From: Pseudomonas sp. R5-89-07
GTDB lineage: Bacteria > Pseudomonadota > Gammaproteobacteria > Pseudomonadales > Pseudomonadaceae
Length of the DNA stretch: 64,000 bases
Direction of reading: 5' to 3'
Assembly (NCBI RefSeq): GCF_003851685.1
Contig: NZ_CP027727.1
Span: 2,976,001-3,040,000, forward strand
Part shown: positions 8,658-17,080 of the stretch, piece by piece
Position numbering within the stretch: the stretch's first letter is position 1
How the letters are laid out: each line of letters opens with the position of its first letter
Program-made: the position numbers and the translations under genes
The notes under the pieces: generated by a model
The model's input: only the letters and a program-made list of their open reading frames with translations
The model's database searches: none
What the model was told of the DNA's origin: nothing

Positions 8658-10001
8658 TTATCGCGGGGGATGATCCACGGGCGTCTTGGCGGAAAGTTTG
8701 AGCGTGGGCGGCAGTGTCAACTCCGCACACAGGCCGCCGCCGTCGCGGTTCACCAGGCGCAGGGAGCCCTGCAGTGTAAGCGCCAGTTGTTGTGAAATCG
8801 CCAAGCCCAGTCCTGCTCCACCGGTTTCCCGATTTCGCGAGTTCTCGACGCGATAAAAAGGTTTTAACACTTCGGGCAGTTGGTGTTCAGGTATGCCGGG
8901 GCCACGGTCCAGCACTTGAATCAGCAACCCACCTTCCGGTTGGCGCTGTACGTTGAGTTCGACCGCTGAACCAAACTTCAACGCATTATCCACGAGGTTG
9001 ACCAGAATCCTGCGCAGCGCATGGGGGCGCGTGTCGATGGCTACACCGCCGTTCGCCACCAACGCGACGTCCTTGCCCGTATCGAGGTAGTCGAACACCA
9101 GGCTTTCCAGAAAGGAGTCGACATCCACGCGCCGGCTTGGCTCACTGGAACCGGCCATACTGCGCGCGTAGGCCACGCCTTCCTGGACGAGGTGCTGCAT
9201 TTCATCCAGGTCCTTATAGAGCTTGTCCTTTTCAAGCGAATCTTCCATGAACTCGGCGCGAAGCTTCATGCGTGTGATGGGGGTCTGCAGGTCGTGGGAA
9301 ATAGCCGCCAATAGCTGCATGCGTTCCTTGACGTAAGTGGCGATGCGCTCCTGCAGGGTATTGAAAGCGACGGCAGCGTAGGCCACTTCCACTGGCCCGT
9401 CCTCCTTGAGCGGTTCACCCTGGCCATTCGGATCAAGCCCGTCTACCGCCTGGGAAAGCCGCGTCAATGGGCGTATGGCCGTGCGCACGGCGAGCCAGGT
9501 ACAGATGAACAACAGCAACAGTTGCGCAACCAGAACAACCGGTAGCCACGGTGATAGCGGCATTACCGATGGCCGCACATCAATGGTCAGTGGGCTGCCG
9601 TCCTTCAGGCGCAAATGGGCCTGGTAGTGGGGGCGCACATCCGGAATGTCGGTGAAGCTCAGTTGATAGTCTCGGCCCAGTGTCGCTTGCATGGAGCGCA
9701 CGGATACAGGCGCCGTGGCCATGTGCATTGGCGAACCCGGCTGGCCTTGCTCCAGTGCGTATCGGTAGTTCGGGTGTTCGAAACGGGGCAGCCAGGCCTC
9801 ACGCTCATCGGCCGGCAAGCGCTCCAGTACCGCTACCGAGGTGGCCAGGTCTTGTTCGAAATTATCCAGCATCAAGGTCTTGGCGCTTTGATAACGCTCA
9901 TAAAACTGCAGGCCGAACGACATCCCATGAGCTAGCACCAGACTCACCAGGAAGATAAGTGCCAACCGCGAGGCCAGCGTGCGTGGCCAACCCATCGTCA
10001 T
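8658..10001 (-). CDS. Sensor histidine kinase, EnvZ/QseC type
   Basis: The 447-residue membrane kinase has a first TM helix near residues 10-30, a periplasmic sensing region to about 155, a second TM near 155-175 and a HAMP domain. The HisKA box ISHDLQTPITRMKLRAEF follows, then an ATPase domain with the N-box (NLVDNALKFG), DRGPGIP and GGAGLGLAIS. Its ATG overlaps the stop of the upstream response regulator by four bases, so the two are co-translated partners. The stimulus is unknown. A plausible target is the divergent hydrolase operon starting at 11042. Confidence 0.9.
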   Translation of the reverse strand: MTMGWPRTLASRLALIFLVSLVLAHGMSFGLQFYERYQSAKTLMLDNFEQDLATSVAVLERLPADEREAWLPRFEHPNYRYALEQGQPGSPMHMATAPVSVRSMQATLGRDYQLSFTDIPDVRPHYQAHLRLKDGSPLTIDVRPSVMPLSPWLPVVLVAQLLLLFICTWLAVRTAIRPLTRLSQAVDGLDPNGQGEPLKEDGPVEVAYAAVAFNTLQERIATYVKERMQLLAAISHDLQTPITRMKLRAEFMEDSLEKDKLYKDLDEMQHLVQEGVAYARSMAGSSEPSRRVDVDSFLESLVFDYLDTGKDVALVANGGVAIDTRPHALRRILVNLVDNALKFGSAVELNVQRQPEGGLLIQVLDRGPGIPEHQLPEVLKPFYRVENSRNRETGGAGLGLAISQQLALTLQGSLRLVNRDGGGLCAELTLPPTLKLSAKTPVDHPPR

Positions 10002-10738
10002 GGCCGCTCTCCGGAGACTTCCACGGCGTAGGTCAATACGTAGCCCTCGCTGCGAACCGTCTTGATGTAGGCAGGGGCTCGCGCGTCGTCCTGCAGCCGG
10101 TGGCGCAGCCGACTGACAAGCAAGTCAATCGACCGGTCGAAGAGGTCGGCGTCGCGGCCCTGGGTGAGGTTGAGCAACTGATCGCGGTTGAGGACGCGCT
10201 GCGGGTGGTCGAGGAAGACGCGAAGCAGCCGATACTCACCGCCGCTTAACGTCACGATGGTGCCTTCACTGTCCAGTAAATGCCGGGCCGTGGTATCCAG
10301 CCGCCATTTGCCAAAGGCGAGGAGCCGGGCCGCTTCGGTGAGGACAAGATTGGGCGGCAACATGCGTGTGCGGCGCAGCACGGCGTTGATTCGCGCCAGC
10401 AACTCCCGGGCGACGAAGGGCTTGACCAGGTAATCATCGGCGCCCATCTCCAGGCCGATGATGCGGTCTGTGTCGTCATTGCGCGCGGTGAGCATCAGAA
10501 TCGGTGTAGCTTTATGCTTGCCTGCTCGCAGTTCCCGACACAGCACCAACCCGTCGTCTCCGGGCATCATGATGTCCAGCACAATCAGGTCGACCGGCGT
10601 GGACTCCAGAAAGGCACGCATCTGGCGGCCGTCCGCCAACACCGTCGTGCGCAGTCCGTTTTTCTGAAGATAATTGCCCACCAACTCTCTGATCTCGCGA
10701 TCGTCGTCGACGATGAGAATGTGATCTACGTGCTCCAC
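9998..10738 (-). CDS. OmpR-family response regulator
   Basis: The 246-residue protein has a receiver domain (residues 1-120, acidic pocket D11-D13, phosphoacceptor D55 in VLDIMMPGDDG, Lys in VKPF) and a C-terminal winged helix (about 140-240, with LSGGEYRLLRVFLDHPQRVLNRDQLL). I prefer GTG 10738, preceded by AAGGTGG, over an upstream TTG at 10780. It is expected to be phosphorylated by the kinase encoded immediately downstream. It is divergent from the epoxide-hydrolase operon across about 300 bp. Confidence 0.9.
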   Translation of the reverse strand: MEHVDHILIVDDDREIRELVGNYLQKNGLRTTVLADGRQMRAFLESTPVDLIVLDIMMPGDDGLVLCRELRAGKHKATPILMLTARNDDTDRIIGLEMGADDYLVKPFVARELLARINAVLRRTRMLPPNLVLTEAARLLAFGKWRLDTTARHLLDSEGTIVTLSGGEYRLLRVFLDHPQRVLNRDQLLNLTQGRDADLFDRSIDLLVSRLRHRLQDDARAPAYIKTVRSEGYVLTYAVEVSGERP

Positions 10739-11041
10739 TTGACCCACCTTTAGCCCTTGGCTGTTGTTGTTTGTTAACAAGAAGGCGCCGTCGAGTATAT
10801 CCAGGTGCCGGCTCCCATCGGGGAACCCTTTTCAGCGTACGTGCCCAGGTTGCCACCCGGCGCAGGTCTACGCGTGGTCGGTTTGTAGGGTTTTGTATCT
10901 GTGGCGCAACTGGATACACAGTGATTCATTTCCTGCCGGTGGGTGACACAAACCGGATACCTGCCGGGCGTTAAATGAACCCATCGAGAAGGCACACGCC
11001 TTCTCCTGGCGATGACTCATTTGATGCACGGAGATCCCATT
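10739..11041. promoter_or_regulatory. Divergent intergenic region with inverted repeat
   Basis: This 303-bp space separates the two-component genes from the hydrolase operon and must hold both promoters. TGTATC (10894-10899) and GATACA (10913-10918) form an inverted repeat with a 13-bp spacer, and a further GGATAC lies near 10955. It could bind the adjacent OmpR-type regulator, but this is unproven. I see no gene here. Confidence 0.35.
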
Positions 11042-12364
11042 ATGGACTGGAAAAACCCTGTGAAGCGGGGCATGTTTGGGTTGGCCCTGATAGCTGGGAG
11101 CGGGGGTGCCTGGGCTGCCGATGCGTCAGCTGCCAGCGCGGCTTCGACCCAATCCGAATCGATTCGGCCTTACCGAATTCACGTCGATGAAGCTCAACTG
11201 ACCGATATGAAACAGCGCATCGCCGCAACCCGCTGGCCAGACAAAGAGACCGTCAATGACGTCTCGCAGGGCGTGCAGTTGGCCCAGGTCCAGGCGCTGG
11301 TGAAGTACTGGGGCACAGGCTATGACTGGCGCAAGGCCGAGGCCAAGCTCAATGCGCTGCCCGAATTCATCACGACCATCGACGGCGTGGATATTCAGTT
11401 CATCCACGTCCGCTCACGCAACCCCAACGCGATGCCGCTGCTGCTGACCCATGGATGGCCTGGCTCGCAGTTCGAGTTCCTGAAGACCATCGGCCCGCTG
11501 ACGGATCCGGTGGCTTACGGCGGCAAGGTTGAAGACTCATTCGACGTGATCATCCCGTCGATCCCCGGGCACGGTTTTTCCGGCAAACCGACAGAACTGG
11601 GCTGGGGGCCGGATCGCGTCGCGAAGGCTTGGGACGTGCTGATGAAGCGTCTGGGGTACGCCCAGTATGTTTCCCAGGGCGGCGACCACGGTTCGGTGAT
11701 ATCGGATGCATTGGGTCGCCTGAATCCGCCTGGCCTGCTGGGCATTCACTTGAACATGCCGGCCACCATCCCGCCCGAGCTGGTCAAGCCGATCAACAGT
11801 GGCGACCCGGCCCCTGCCGGGCTTGCCGAGCCTGAACGCAAGGCGTTCGATTCATTGAGCACCTTCTTCGGCCGCAACGCTGCCTATGGCGCAATGATGG
11901 TTACCCGCCCGCAAACCATCGGTTACCTGCTGGCCGATTCGCCCACCGGCACCGCGGCGTGGATGTACGAAAAATTCGCCGCCTGGACCGATAGCGACGG
12001 TCAGCCTGAGCGGGTCCTTAGCCGTGACGAGATGCTGGACGATATCAGCCTGTACTGGCTGACGAACGTCGGCGCATCGTCCTCGCGCTTCTACTGGGAA
12101 AACAACAACAACAATTTCAGCGCAGCCGCGCAGAAGACGGCAAGCATCAAGGTGCCGGTGGCGATCACGGTATTCCCCCACGAGATCTATCAGGCCCCCA
12201 AAAGCTGGGCGCAACGCGCCTACCCATCACTTGCCTATTACAGCCAGGTGAGCAAGGGCGGCCACTTCGCGTCCTGGGAACAGCCGCAATTGTTCAGCGA
12301 AGAGTTGCGTGAAGCCTTCCGGCCGCTGCGCGTCAAGCTGGGCGCAACCAAGACCGCGCAGTGA
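11042..12364 (+). CDS. Exported epoxide hydrolase (EHN domain, alpha/beta hydrolase)
   Basis: The 440-residue protein starts with a Sec signal (about residues 1-26, cleavage after AWA). It then has the epoxide-hydrolase N-terminal (EHN) domain and an alpha/beta hydrolase fold. HGWPGS supplies the oxyanion-hole HGxP motif, QGGDHGS the nucleophilic Asp, and GGHFASWE the catalytic His. Such enzymes open epoxides to diols. Export is uncommon for cytoplasmic epoxide hydrolases but occurs in some bacterial relatives. ATG 11042 follows CGGAGAT, and an ATG 30 bases upstream is less likely. It heads a five-gene operon with short spacers. Confidence 0.82.
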   Translation: MDWKNPVKRGMFGLALIAGSGGAWAADASAASAASTQSESIRPYRIHVDEAQLTDMKQRIAATRWPDKETVNDVSQGVQLAQVQALVKYWGTGYDWRKAEAKLNALPEFITTIDGVDIQFIHVRSRNPNAMPLLLTHGWPGSQFEFLKTIGPLTDPVAYGGKVEDSFDVIIPSIPGHGFSGKPTELGWGPDRVAKAWDVLMKRLGYAQYVSQGGDHGSVISDALGRLNPPGLLGIHLNMPATIPPELVKPINSGDPAPAGLAEPERKAFDSLSTFFGRNAAYGAMMVTRPQTIGYLLADSPTGTAAWMYEKFAAWTDSDGQPERVLSRDEMLDDISLYWLTNVGASSSRFYWENNNNNFSAAAQKTASIKVPVAITVFPHEIYQAPKSWAQRAYPSLAYYSQVSKGGHFASWEQPQLFSEELREAFRPLRVKLGATKTAQ

Positions 12365-12423
12365 CACATACGCACGTCAACACACCGGGCCGTTACTCGC
12401 GGGCCCGCCACGGAGAAAATACG

Positions 12424-13497
12424 ATGGATATGGCCTTGCTCAACAACCCAAGTAAAACCTGGCGCCTGCGGGCTTTTGCCCCAACGCTTGTGGCCGCCGC
12501 GTTACTGCAATTTACCGCAGTGGCGGTAGGTATTTCCCAAGCCAGCGCTGCCGACATACCGGCTTCCACCGTAGGTTCTATCACGCCGGGCGCCAACACT
12601 TCACTGGGTGCGCTCAAGCATGTGAAGGCAGGCGTGTTGGACGTGTCCTACGCGGAACTCGGCCCGGCCGATGGCCCGGTGGTGATTTTGCTGCACGGCT
12701 GGCCCTACGATATCAACGCCTTCGCTGACGTTGCTCCTGCTTTGGCGGACAAGGGCTATCGGGTTCTGATCCCTTCTGCCCGTGGTTATGGCGACACGCA
12801 TTTTCTCTCGACCAAGACCGTTCGCAATGGCCAACCTGCTGCGCTGGCGACCGACCTGATCGACTTCATGGATGCGCTGAAGATCAAAAAAGCCGTGCTG
12901 GGTGGGTTTGACTGGGGCGCCCGCACTGCCGATATCGTCGCAGCACTGTGGCCGGAACGCGTAAAAGCCCTGGTCGCGGTGAGCGGCTACCTGATAGGCA
13001 GCCAGGAGGCGGGGAAGGCGCCGCTGCCGCCAGCCGCCGAATTACAGTGGTGGTACCAGTTCTACTTCGCGACGGAGCGCGGCCGCCTGGGTTACGAGAA
13101 AAACACCCATGACTTCGCCAAGCTCATCTGGAAGCTGGCCTCGCCGAAGTGGAATTTCGACGACGCCACGTTTGATCGCAGCGCAGCGTCCCTGCAAAAC
13201 CCGGATCACGTGGCCGTGTCGATTTTCAACTATCGCTGGCGCCTGGATCTGGTCAAAGGGGAGCCTAAATACGACGCGATCGAGCAGAAGCTGGCGGCAT
13301 TTCCTTCCATCAGCGTGCCGACTATCACGATGGAAGGCGACGCGAATGGCGCGCCTCACCCGCCCGCTGAGGCTTACGCAAAACGTTTCACCGGTAAGTA
13401 TGAATACCGCCTTATCAGCGGTGGAATCGGGCACAACCTGCCTCAAGAAGCACCGCAGGCGTTCGCCCAGGCGGTGATTGACGCTGATCACCTCTGA
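12424..13497 (+). CDS. Exported alpha/beta hydrolase, epoxide hydrolase/haloalkane dehalogenase-like
   Basis: The 357-residue protein has a long signal region (hydrophobic core about 21-42, likely cleavage after ASA). The mature enzyme shows HGWPYDINAF (oxyanion hole), GGFDWGARTA with the nucleophilic Asp, and a late GGIGHNLPQEAPQAF with the catalytic His. The Asp nucleophile points to epoxide hydrolases or dehalogenases rather than esterases. ATG 12424 follows CGGAGAAAA. It is the second gene of the operon, 59 bp after the first hydrolase and 14 bp before the P460 gene. The substrate is unknown. Confidence 0.75.
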   Translation: MDMALLNNPSKTWRLRAFAPTLVAAALLQFTAVAVGISQASAADIPASTVGSITPGANTSLGALKHVKAGVLDVSYAELGPADGPVVILLHGWPYDINAFADVAPALADKGYRVLIPSARGYGDTHFLSTKTVRNGQPAALATDLIDFMDALKIKKAVLGGFDWGARTADIVAALWPERVKALVAVSGYLIGSQEAGKAPLPPAAELQWWYQFYFATERGRLGYEKNTHDFAKLIWKLASPKWNFDDATFDRSAASLQNPDHVAVSIFNYRWRLDLVKGEPKYDAIEQKLAAFPSISVPTITMEGDANGAPHPPAEAYAKRFTGKYEYRLISGGIGHNLPQEAPQAFAQAVIDADHL

Positions 13498-13511
13498 CAG
13501 GGAGAGTCACG

Positions 13512-14021
13512 ATGAAATTCATGCATCTGGCCGTCTTGTCCGGGGCTGTTGCAGCGGTTGCGCTCACCTTCACGGGTGCCGCAATGGGCGATAGCGCTGA
13601 CGGCGACGCTTCGCCGATCTACGGCGTGAAAATTCCCGAAGGCTATCGCAAGTGGGCGCTTATCGCCCCAGCGCAGGAAGCCGCTCCCCTGGACGAATTG
13701 CGCGCCGTGGTCGGCAATGACCTAGCAGTCAAGGCCTACCAGGACTCAGCGTTACCTTTTCCCGAGGGCACGGTGCTGGTGAAGCTTGCCTGGAAACACG
13801 TGCAATCGCCCGAATTCGAGCCGGCTTCCATACCCGGCGCAGCCACAACGGTTCAAGTGATGGTGAAGGATTCGAGCAAGTACGCCGCGACCGGCGGCTG
13901 GGGCTTTGGACGTTTTATCAACGGCAAGGCTGTCGATCAGGCGCAGCACGAGACCTGTTTTGCCTGCCATCAAGCACGCGTTCAAAACCATGATTTCGTG
14001 TTCACACGGTACGCCCCTTAA
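13512..14021 (+). CDS. Cytochrome P460-family haem protein
   Basis: The 169-residue exported protein has a signal peptide to about residue 26 and a CFACH c-type haem motif (C149, C152, H153) near its C terminus. Upstream are the IPEGYRKWALIAPA, GTVLVKLAWKH and GGWGFGRF stretches typical of P460 proteins, in which a Lys can cross-link to haem. Characterised P460s oxidise hydroxylamine or detoxify nitrogen oxides. Others of this family have no known role. ATG 13512 follows AGGGAGAG. It lies between exported hydrolases, so it may pass electrons in their pathway. Confidence 0.82.
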   Translation: MKFMHLAVLSGAVAAVALTFTGAAMGDSADGDASPIYGVKIPEGYRKWALIAPAQEAAPLDELRAVVGNDLAVKAYQDSALPFPEGTVLVKLAWKHVQSPEFEPASIPGAATTVQVMVKDSSKYAATGGWGFGRFINGKAVDQAQHETCFACHQARVQNHDFVFTRYAP

Positions 14022-14043
14022 CCCAGACTCAACGGAGTTTCAC

Positions 14044-14820
14044 ATGAAAAAAACCCTTGCCTCGCTGGCCGTCGCAGCCTGCCTGTTTGCCGGTACCACC
14101 GCGTTCGCCCAGACCGAAAAACCCACCATCGTGCTTGTTCACGGAGCCTTCGCCGACGCCTCGAGCTGGAACGGGGTGGCGAGCATTCTCGAACAGGACG
14201 GTTACACCGTGATCGCTGCAGCCAACCCGCTGCGCAGCGTGAAAAGTGATGCCGCCTCCGTCGCATCACTGATCACCAGCATCAAGTCGCCGGTTGTGCT
14301 GGTGGGCCATTCATACGGCGGCAACGTCATCAGTGCAGCGGCGAATGACCAGGCCAACGTCAAGGCGCTGGTGTATGTCAGCGCCTTCGCCCCCGACACC
14401 GGCGAAACCGTCGCCGGTCTGGCCGGCAAGTTTCCCGGCAGCACATTGGGGCCAACCCTCGCAGCGCCGGTGCCATTGAGCGATGGAGGAAAAGACCTGT
14501 ACATCCAGCAGAGCAAATTCCACGACCAATTCGCCGCTGACGTTCCTGCCGCACAAGCCGCATTGATGGCCGCAACCCAGCGCCCGGTAACCGACGCCGC
14601 GCTGAACGAGCCATTTGGCACGCCGGCCTGGAAGCACATCCCGAGCTGGTCGATCTACGGCGACCAGGACAAGAACATCCCGCCCCAGGCACTGGCGTTC
14701 ATGGCCAAGCGAGCGGACGCTAAAGCCGTGGAGGTGGTGAAGGGCGCGTCCCACGTGGTGATGGTCTCAAATCCAGCGCCCGTGGCTCGCTTGATTGAGA
14801 GAGCCGCGACGGCGAAATGA
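14044..14820 (+). CDS. Exported serine alpha/beta hydrolase
   Basis: The 258-residue protein has a clear signal peptide (residues 1-23, cleavage after AFA-Q). It has HGAFADASSW, the GHSYGG nucleophile elbow with catalytic Ser, a late acid in YGDQDKNIPP and the catalytic His in KGASHVVMVS. It therefore uses a Ser-Asp-His triad, unlike the two upstream Asp-type hydrolases, and is probably a periplasmic esterase or lactonase-like enzyme. It is fourth in the operon, 22 bp after the P460 gene. The substrate is unknown. Confidence 0.78.
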   Translation: MKKTLASLAVAACLFAGTTAFAQTEKPTIVLVHGAFADASSWNGVASILEQDGYTVIAAANPLRSVKSDAASVASLITSIKSPVVLVGHSYGGNVISAAANDQANVKALVYVSAFAPDTGETVAGLAGKFPGSTLGPTLAAPVPLSDGGKDLYIQQSKFHDQFAADVPAAQAALMAATQRPVTDAALNEPFGTPAWKHIPSWSIYGDQDKNIPPQALAFMAKRADAKAVEVVKGASHVVMVSNPAPVARLIERAATAK

Positions 14821-14861
14821 GCAGCATCCTGCTCATCCAACCCAATGCCTAGGTGAAGCCC

Positions 14862-16280
14862 ATGCACAGCATCAGCACGAGCTACATAGACGGCACGTTC
14901 GTCCCGGTTCGGGGCACGGAGCGCTTGCCGATTATTTCTCCTACGACCGAGAACGTTCTGGGGATGGTCACGCTGGCAAACCGCGAAGATGCGGTGCTGG
15001 CCATCGACGCGGCCGCGCGGGCACAGCGTTCGTTTGCCCGCAGCTCTAAAGCGCAGCGCATTGACCTGCTCAGAGCGCTGCAAGCCGCGGTGCTGAGGAG
15101 CGCCGATAACATTCGCGACTCTGCCATTGAGGAATACGGCGGGGCCTATTCGCGTACCCAATGGGTAAGCCAGTACGTCTCGCAGTGCTTTGCGAATGCT
15201 GTCCAGACGCTTGAAGACTACCCCCTGACTCGAACAATCGGCGCGGCGCGGGTGTCAATGGAGCCGGTGGGTGTCGCAGCGCTGATCGTGCCCTGGAACA
15301 GTGTCGCTGGAACGGTCTGCAGCAAGTTGGCCTCGGCCATCGCTGCGGGTTGTACCGCTGTAATCAAGCCCAGCGAACTCAGCCCCGTTCAGACCCAAGT
15401 GATCACCGAGGCGCTTCACAGCGCGGGGCTACCGGATGGACTGTTCAATGTCTTGCTGGGCAGAGGGCGAGACGTTGGGGATGAACTGAGTACAAACCCA
15501 AAAGTGGCGAAGATTTCATTCACAGGCTCTACTCCAACCGGCAAGCTGATTGCGCGTGCAGGCCTCGACAGCCTGAAGCGGGTGAGCCTGTCGTTGACCG
15601 GCAAGTGCGCCTCGATTCTGCTGGAGGATGCAGATTTAGCCAGCGCCATCCCGCTGATCGTGAATGCCGCGTTCATGAACAACGGCCAGGCCTGTGTCGC
15701 TGGCTCGCGACTCCTGGTGCCGAGCCAGCGGGCAGCTGAGGTCATCGCTGCCGTGAAAGCCTTTGTCGATACGCTGGTCGTTGGCGATCCATGGCGTCCT
15801 GATACCAGCCTGGGGCCGCTGGCCAGTGCAGCGCAGTTTGATCGAGTCCAGCGGTTCATTCGCCAGGGCCTGGAACAGGGCGCTCGACTCGTCGCTGGCG
15901 GGGCAGGGCGCCCGGACGGCATCGACAGAGGCTACTTTGTCAAACCCACGGTATTTTCCGAAGTGAAAAGCTCGGTGGCGATCGCGCAGGAAGAAATATT
16001 CGGGCCGGTGCTGTCAATCATGACCTACGACTGCGAGGAACAGGCCGTCGAGATTGCCAACGACACCATTTACGGATTGCAGGCCTATATCTTCGGTAAC
16101 GATCACGACCGCGCCAATCGTATGGCTTGTGAGCTTGAGGCGGGTACCGTTTTGATCAATCGTGCCGCTCCAGAATTACTCGCACCCTTTGGCGGAGTGA
16201 AGCAGTCAGGGATAGGCAGAGAGTTTGGCGTGTCAGGTTTGGAAGCGTTTCTGGAGGCTAAATCGGTGGTGTCGGGTTAG
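14862..16280 (+). CDS. Aldehyde dehydrogenase-family protein with altered Glu motif
   Basis: The 472-residue cytoplasmic NAD(P)-dependent enzyme belongs to the ALDH superfamily. It has PWNS near 144, FTGSTPTGK near 220, the active-site Cys in NNGQACVAGSRLLVP (C278), EIFGPVLSI and a typical C-terminal FGGVKQSGIGRE. The usual LELGGK motif carrying the general-base Glu reads LSLTGK here, with S244 in the Glu position. Activity may be changed or rely on another base. ATG 14862 follows AGGTGA at 14851. It is last in the hydrolase operon and convergent with the ArsR gene. Confidence 0.82.
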   Translation: MHSISTSYIDGTFVPVRGTERLPIISPTTENVLGMVTLANREDAVLAIDAAARAQRSFARSSKAQRIDLLRALQAAVLRSADNIRDSAIEEYGGAYSRTQWVSQYVSQCFANAVQTLEDYPLTRTIGAARVSMEPVGVAALIVPWNSVAGTVCSKLASAIAAGCTAVIKPSELSPVQTQVITEALHSAGLPDGLFNVLLGRGRDVGDELSTNPKVAKISFTGSTPTGKLIARAGLDSLKRVSLSLTGKCASILLEDADLASAIPLIVNAAFMNNGQACVAGSRLLVPSQRAAEVIAAVKAFVDTLVVGDPWRPDTSLGPLASAAQFDRVQRFIRQGLEQGARLVAGGAGRPDGIDRGYFVKPTVFSEVKSSVAIAQEEIFGPVLSIMTYDCEEQAVEIANDTIYGLQAYIFGNDHDRANRMACELEAGTVLINRAAPELLAPFGGVKQSGIGREFGVSGLEAFLEAKSVVSG

Positions 16281-16295
16281 GCGGCAGAGTCTTTC

Positions 16296-17006
16296 TCACA
16301 TCGGGCTGAACTCAGCAAGCCCGAACCGGCCAGAGAGTTCCTTCTGTCCCTTCGGTGTCACGGCGAGTGCCCGACTATCAAGGTCCTGAATTACCCACTC
16401 GCGGCTTATGACTGTCTGTAAAAAAGCCGCTCCGAGGGCTCCGGCAAGATGAGGGCGGCGCATGCTCCAGTCCAGGCAGGAGCAGGCGAAACGGCGTCGC
16501 TGTGCTCTTAGCTTTTTTATCTCTATACCGAGACCGGTGAAGGCTTTTTCACCGCTTATCGTAAGCTGATACAAACCTTCCCCAGAAACCGGCACGGTTA
16601 ACCAGCCTGACGCCATGAAATGGTCGTGCAGTTGTACAGCCAGTGTTCCTGCCATGTGGTCATAACAGGTGCGCGCGAACTGCAATCGGGTCGGGGTCGT
16701 GGATATATATCGTTTATCGGCGTTTTGGCTGATCACCATGAGCGCTTCAATAGCCTGGGCCACTTGCGCGTCAGCCAGACTGTAGTAACGATGCCTGCCT
16801 TGGGTGTGCAGCTTTACCAAACCGTCCTCTTTTAGCCTCGCCAAATGCGCGCTCGCGGTGGATGCGCTCACGTCGGCGATGACGGCCATTTCAGTACTGG
16901 TACGGGCGTGGCGGTCCATCAGCGAACAAAGCATTTTCGTCCTCGCAGGCTCGGCTATCGCACCGGCTACCCGAGAAATCGCGGTGTCATTGCTTTGAGC
17001 ATCCAT
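16296..17006 (-). CDS. ArsR-family transcriptional regulator
   Basis: The 236-residue protein has an N-terminal ArsR winged helix (residues about 10-90: AEPARTKMLCSLMD, STEMAVIADVSASTASAHLARLKEDGLVKLHTQGRHRYYSLAD). An extended C-terminal domain of about 140 residues contains CSCLDWSMRRPHLAGALGAA. The metal-binding ELCVCDL motif of arsenic sensors is absent, so it probably senses an organic signal. ATG 17006 follows AGGAACG. It is divergent from the P450 gene across 74 bp that hold a perfect inverted repeat, a likely operator for both genes. Confidence 0.85.
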   Translation of the reverse strand: MDAQSNDTAISRVAGAIAEPARTKMLCSLMDRHARTSTEMAVIADVSASTASAHLARLKEDGLVKLHTQGRHRYYSLADAQVAQAIEALMVISQNADKRYISTTPTRLQFARTCYDHMAGTLAVQLHDHFMASGWLTVPVSGEGLYQLTISGEKAFTGLGIEIKKLRAQRRRFACSCLDWSMRRPHLAGALGAAFLQTVISREWVIQDLDSRALAVTPKGQKELSGRFGLAEFSPM

Positions 17007-17053
17007 ATTTCGTTCCTGAGCGAATCGTCGCCATGAAGGGTGTTCGATAGTAG

Positions 17054-17070
17054 CTGTTCTTTGTGAACAG
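17054..17070. promoter_or_regulatory. Inverted repeat operator between ArsR and P450 genes
   Basis: CTGTTC-N5-GAACAG is a perfect 6-bp inverted repeat in the 74-bp gap between the divergent ArsR (start 17006) and P450 (start 17081) genes. It ends just before the P450 Shine-Dalgarno. Its position suits a repressor site controlling both genes. Confidence 0.55.
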
Positions 17071-17080
17071 GATTTTTGGA

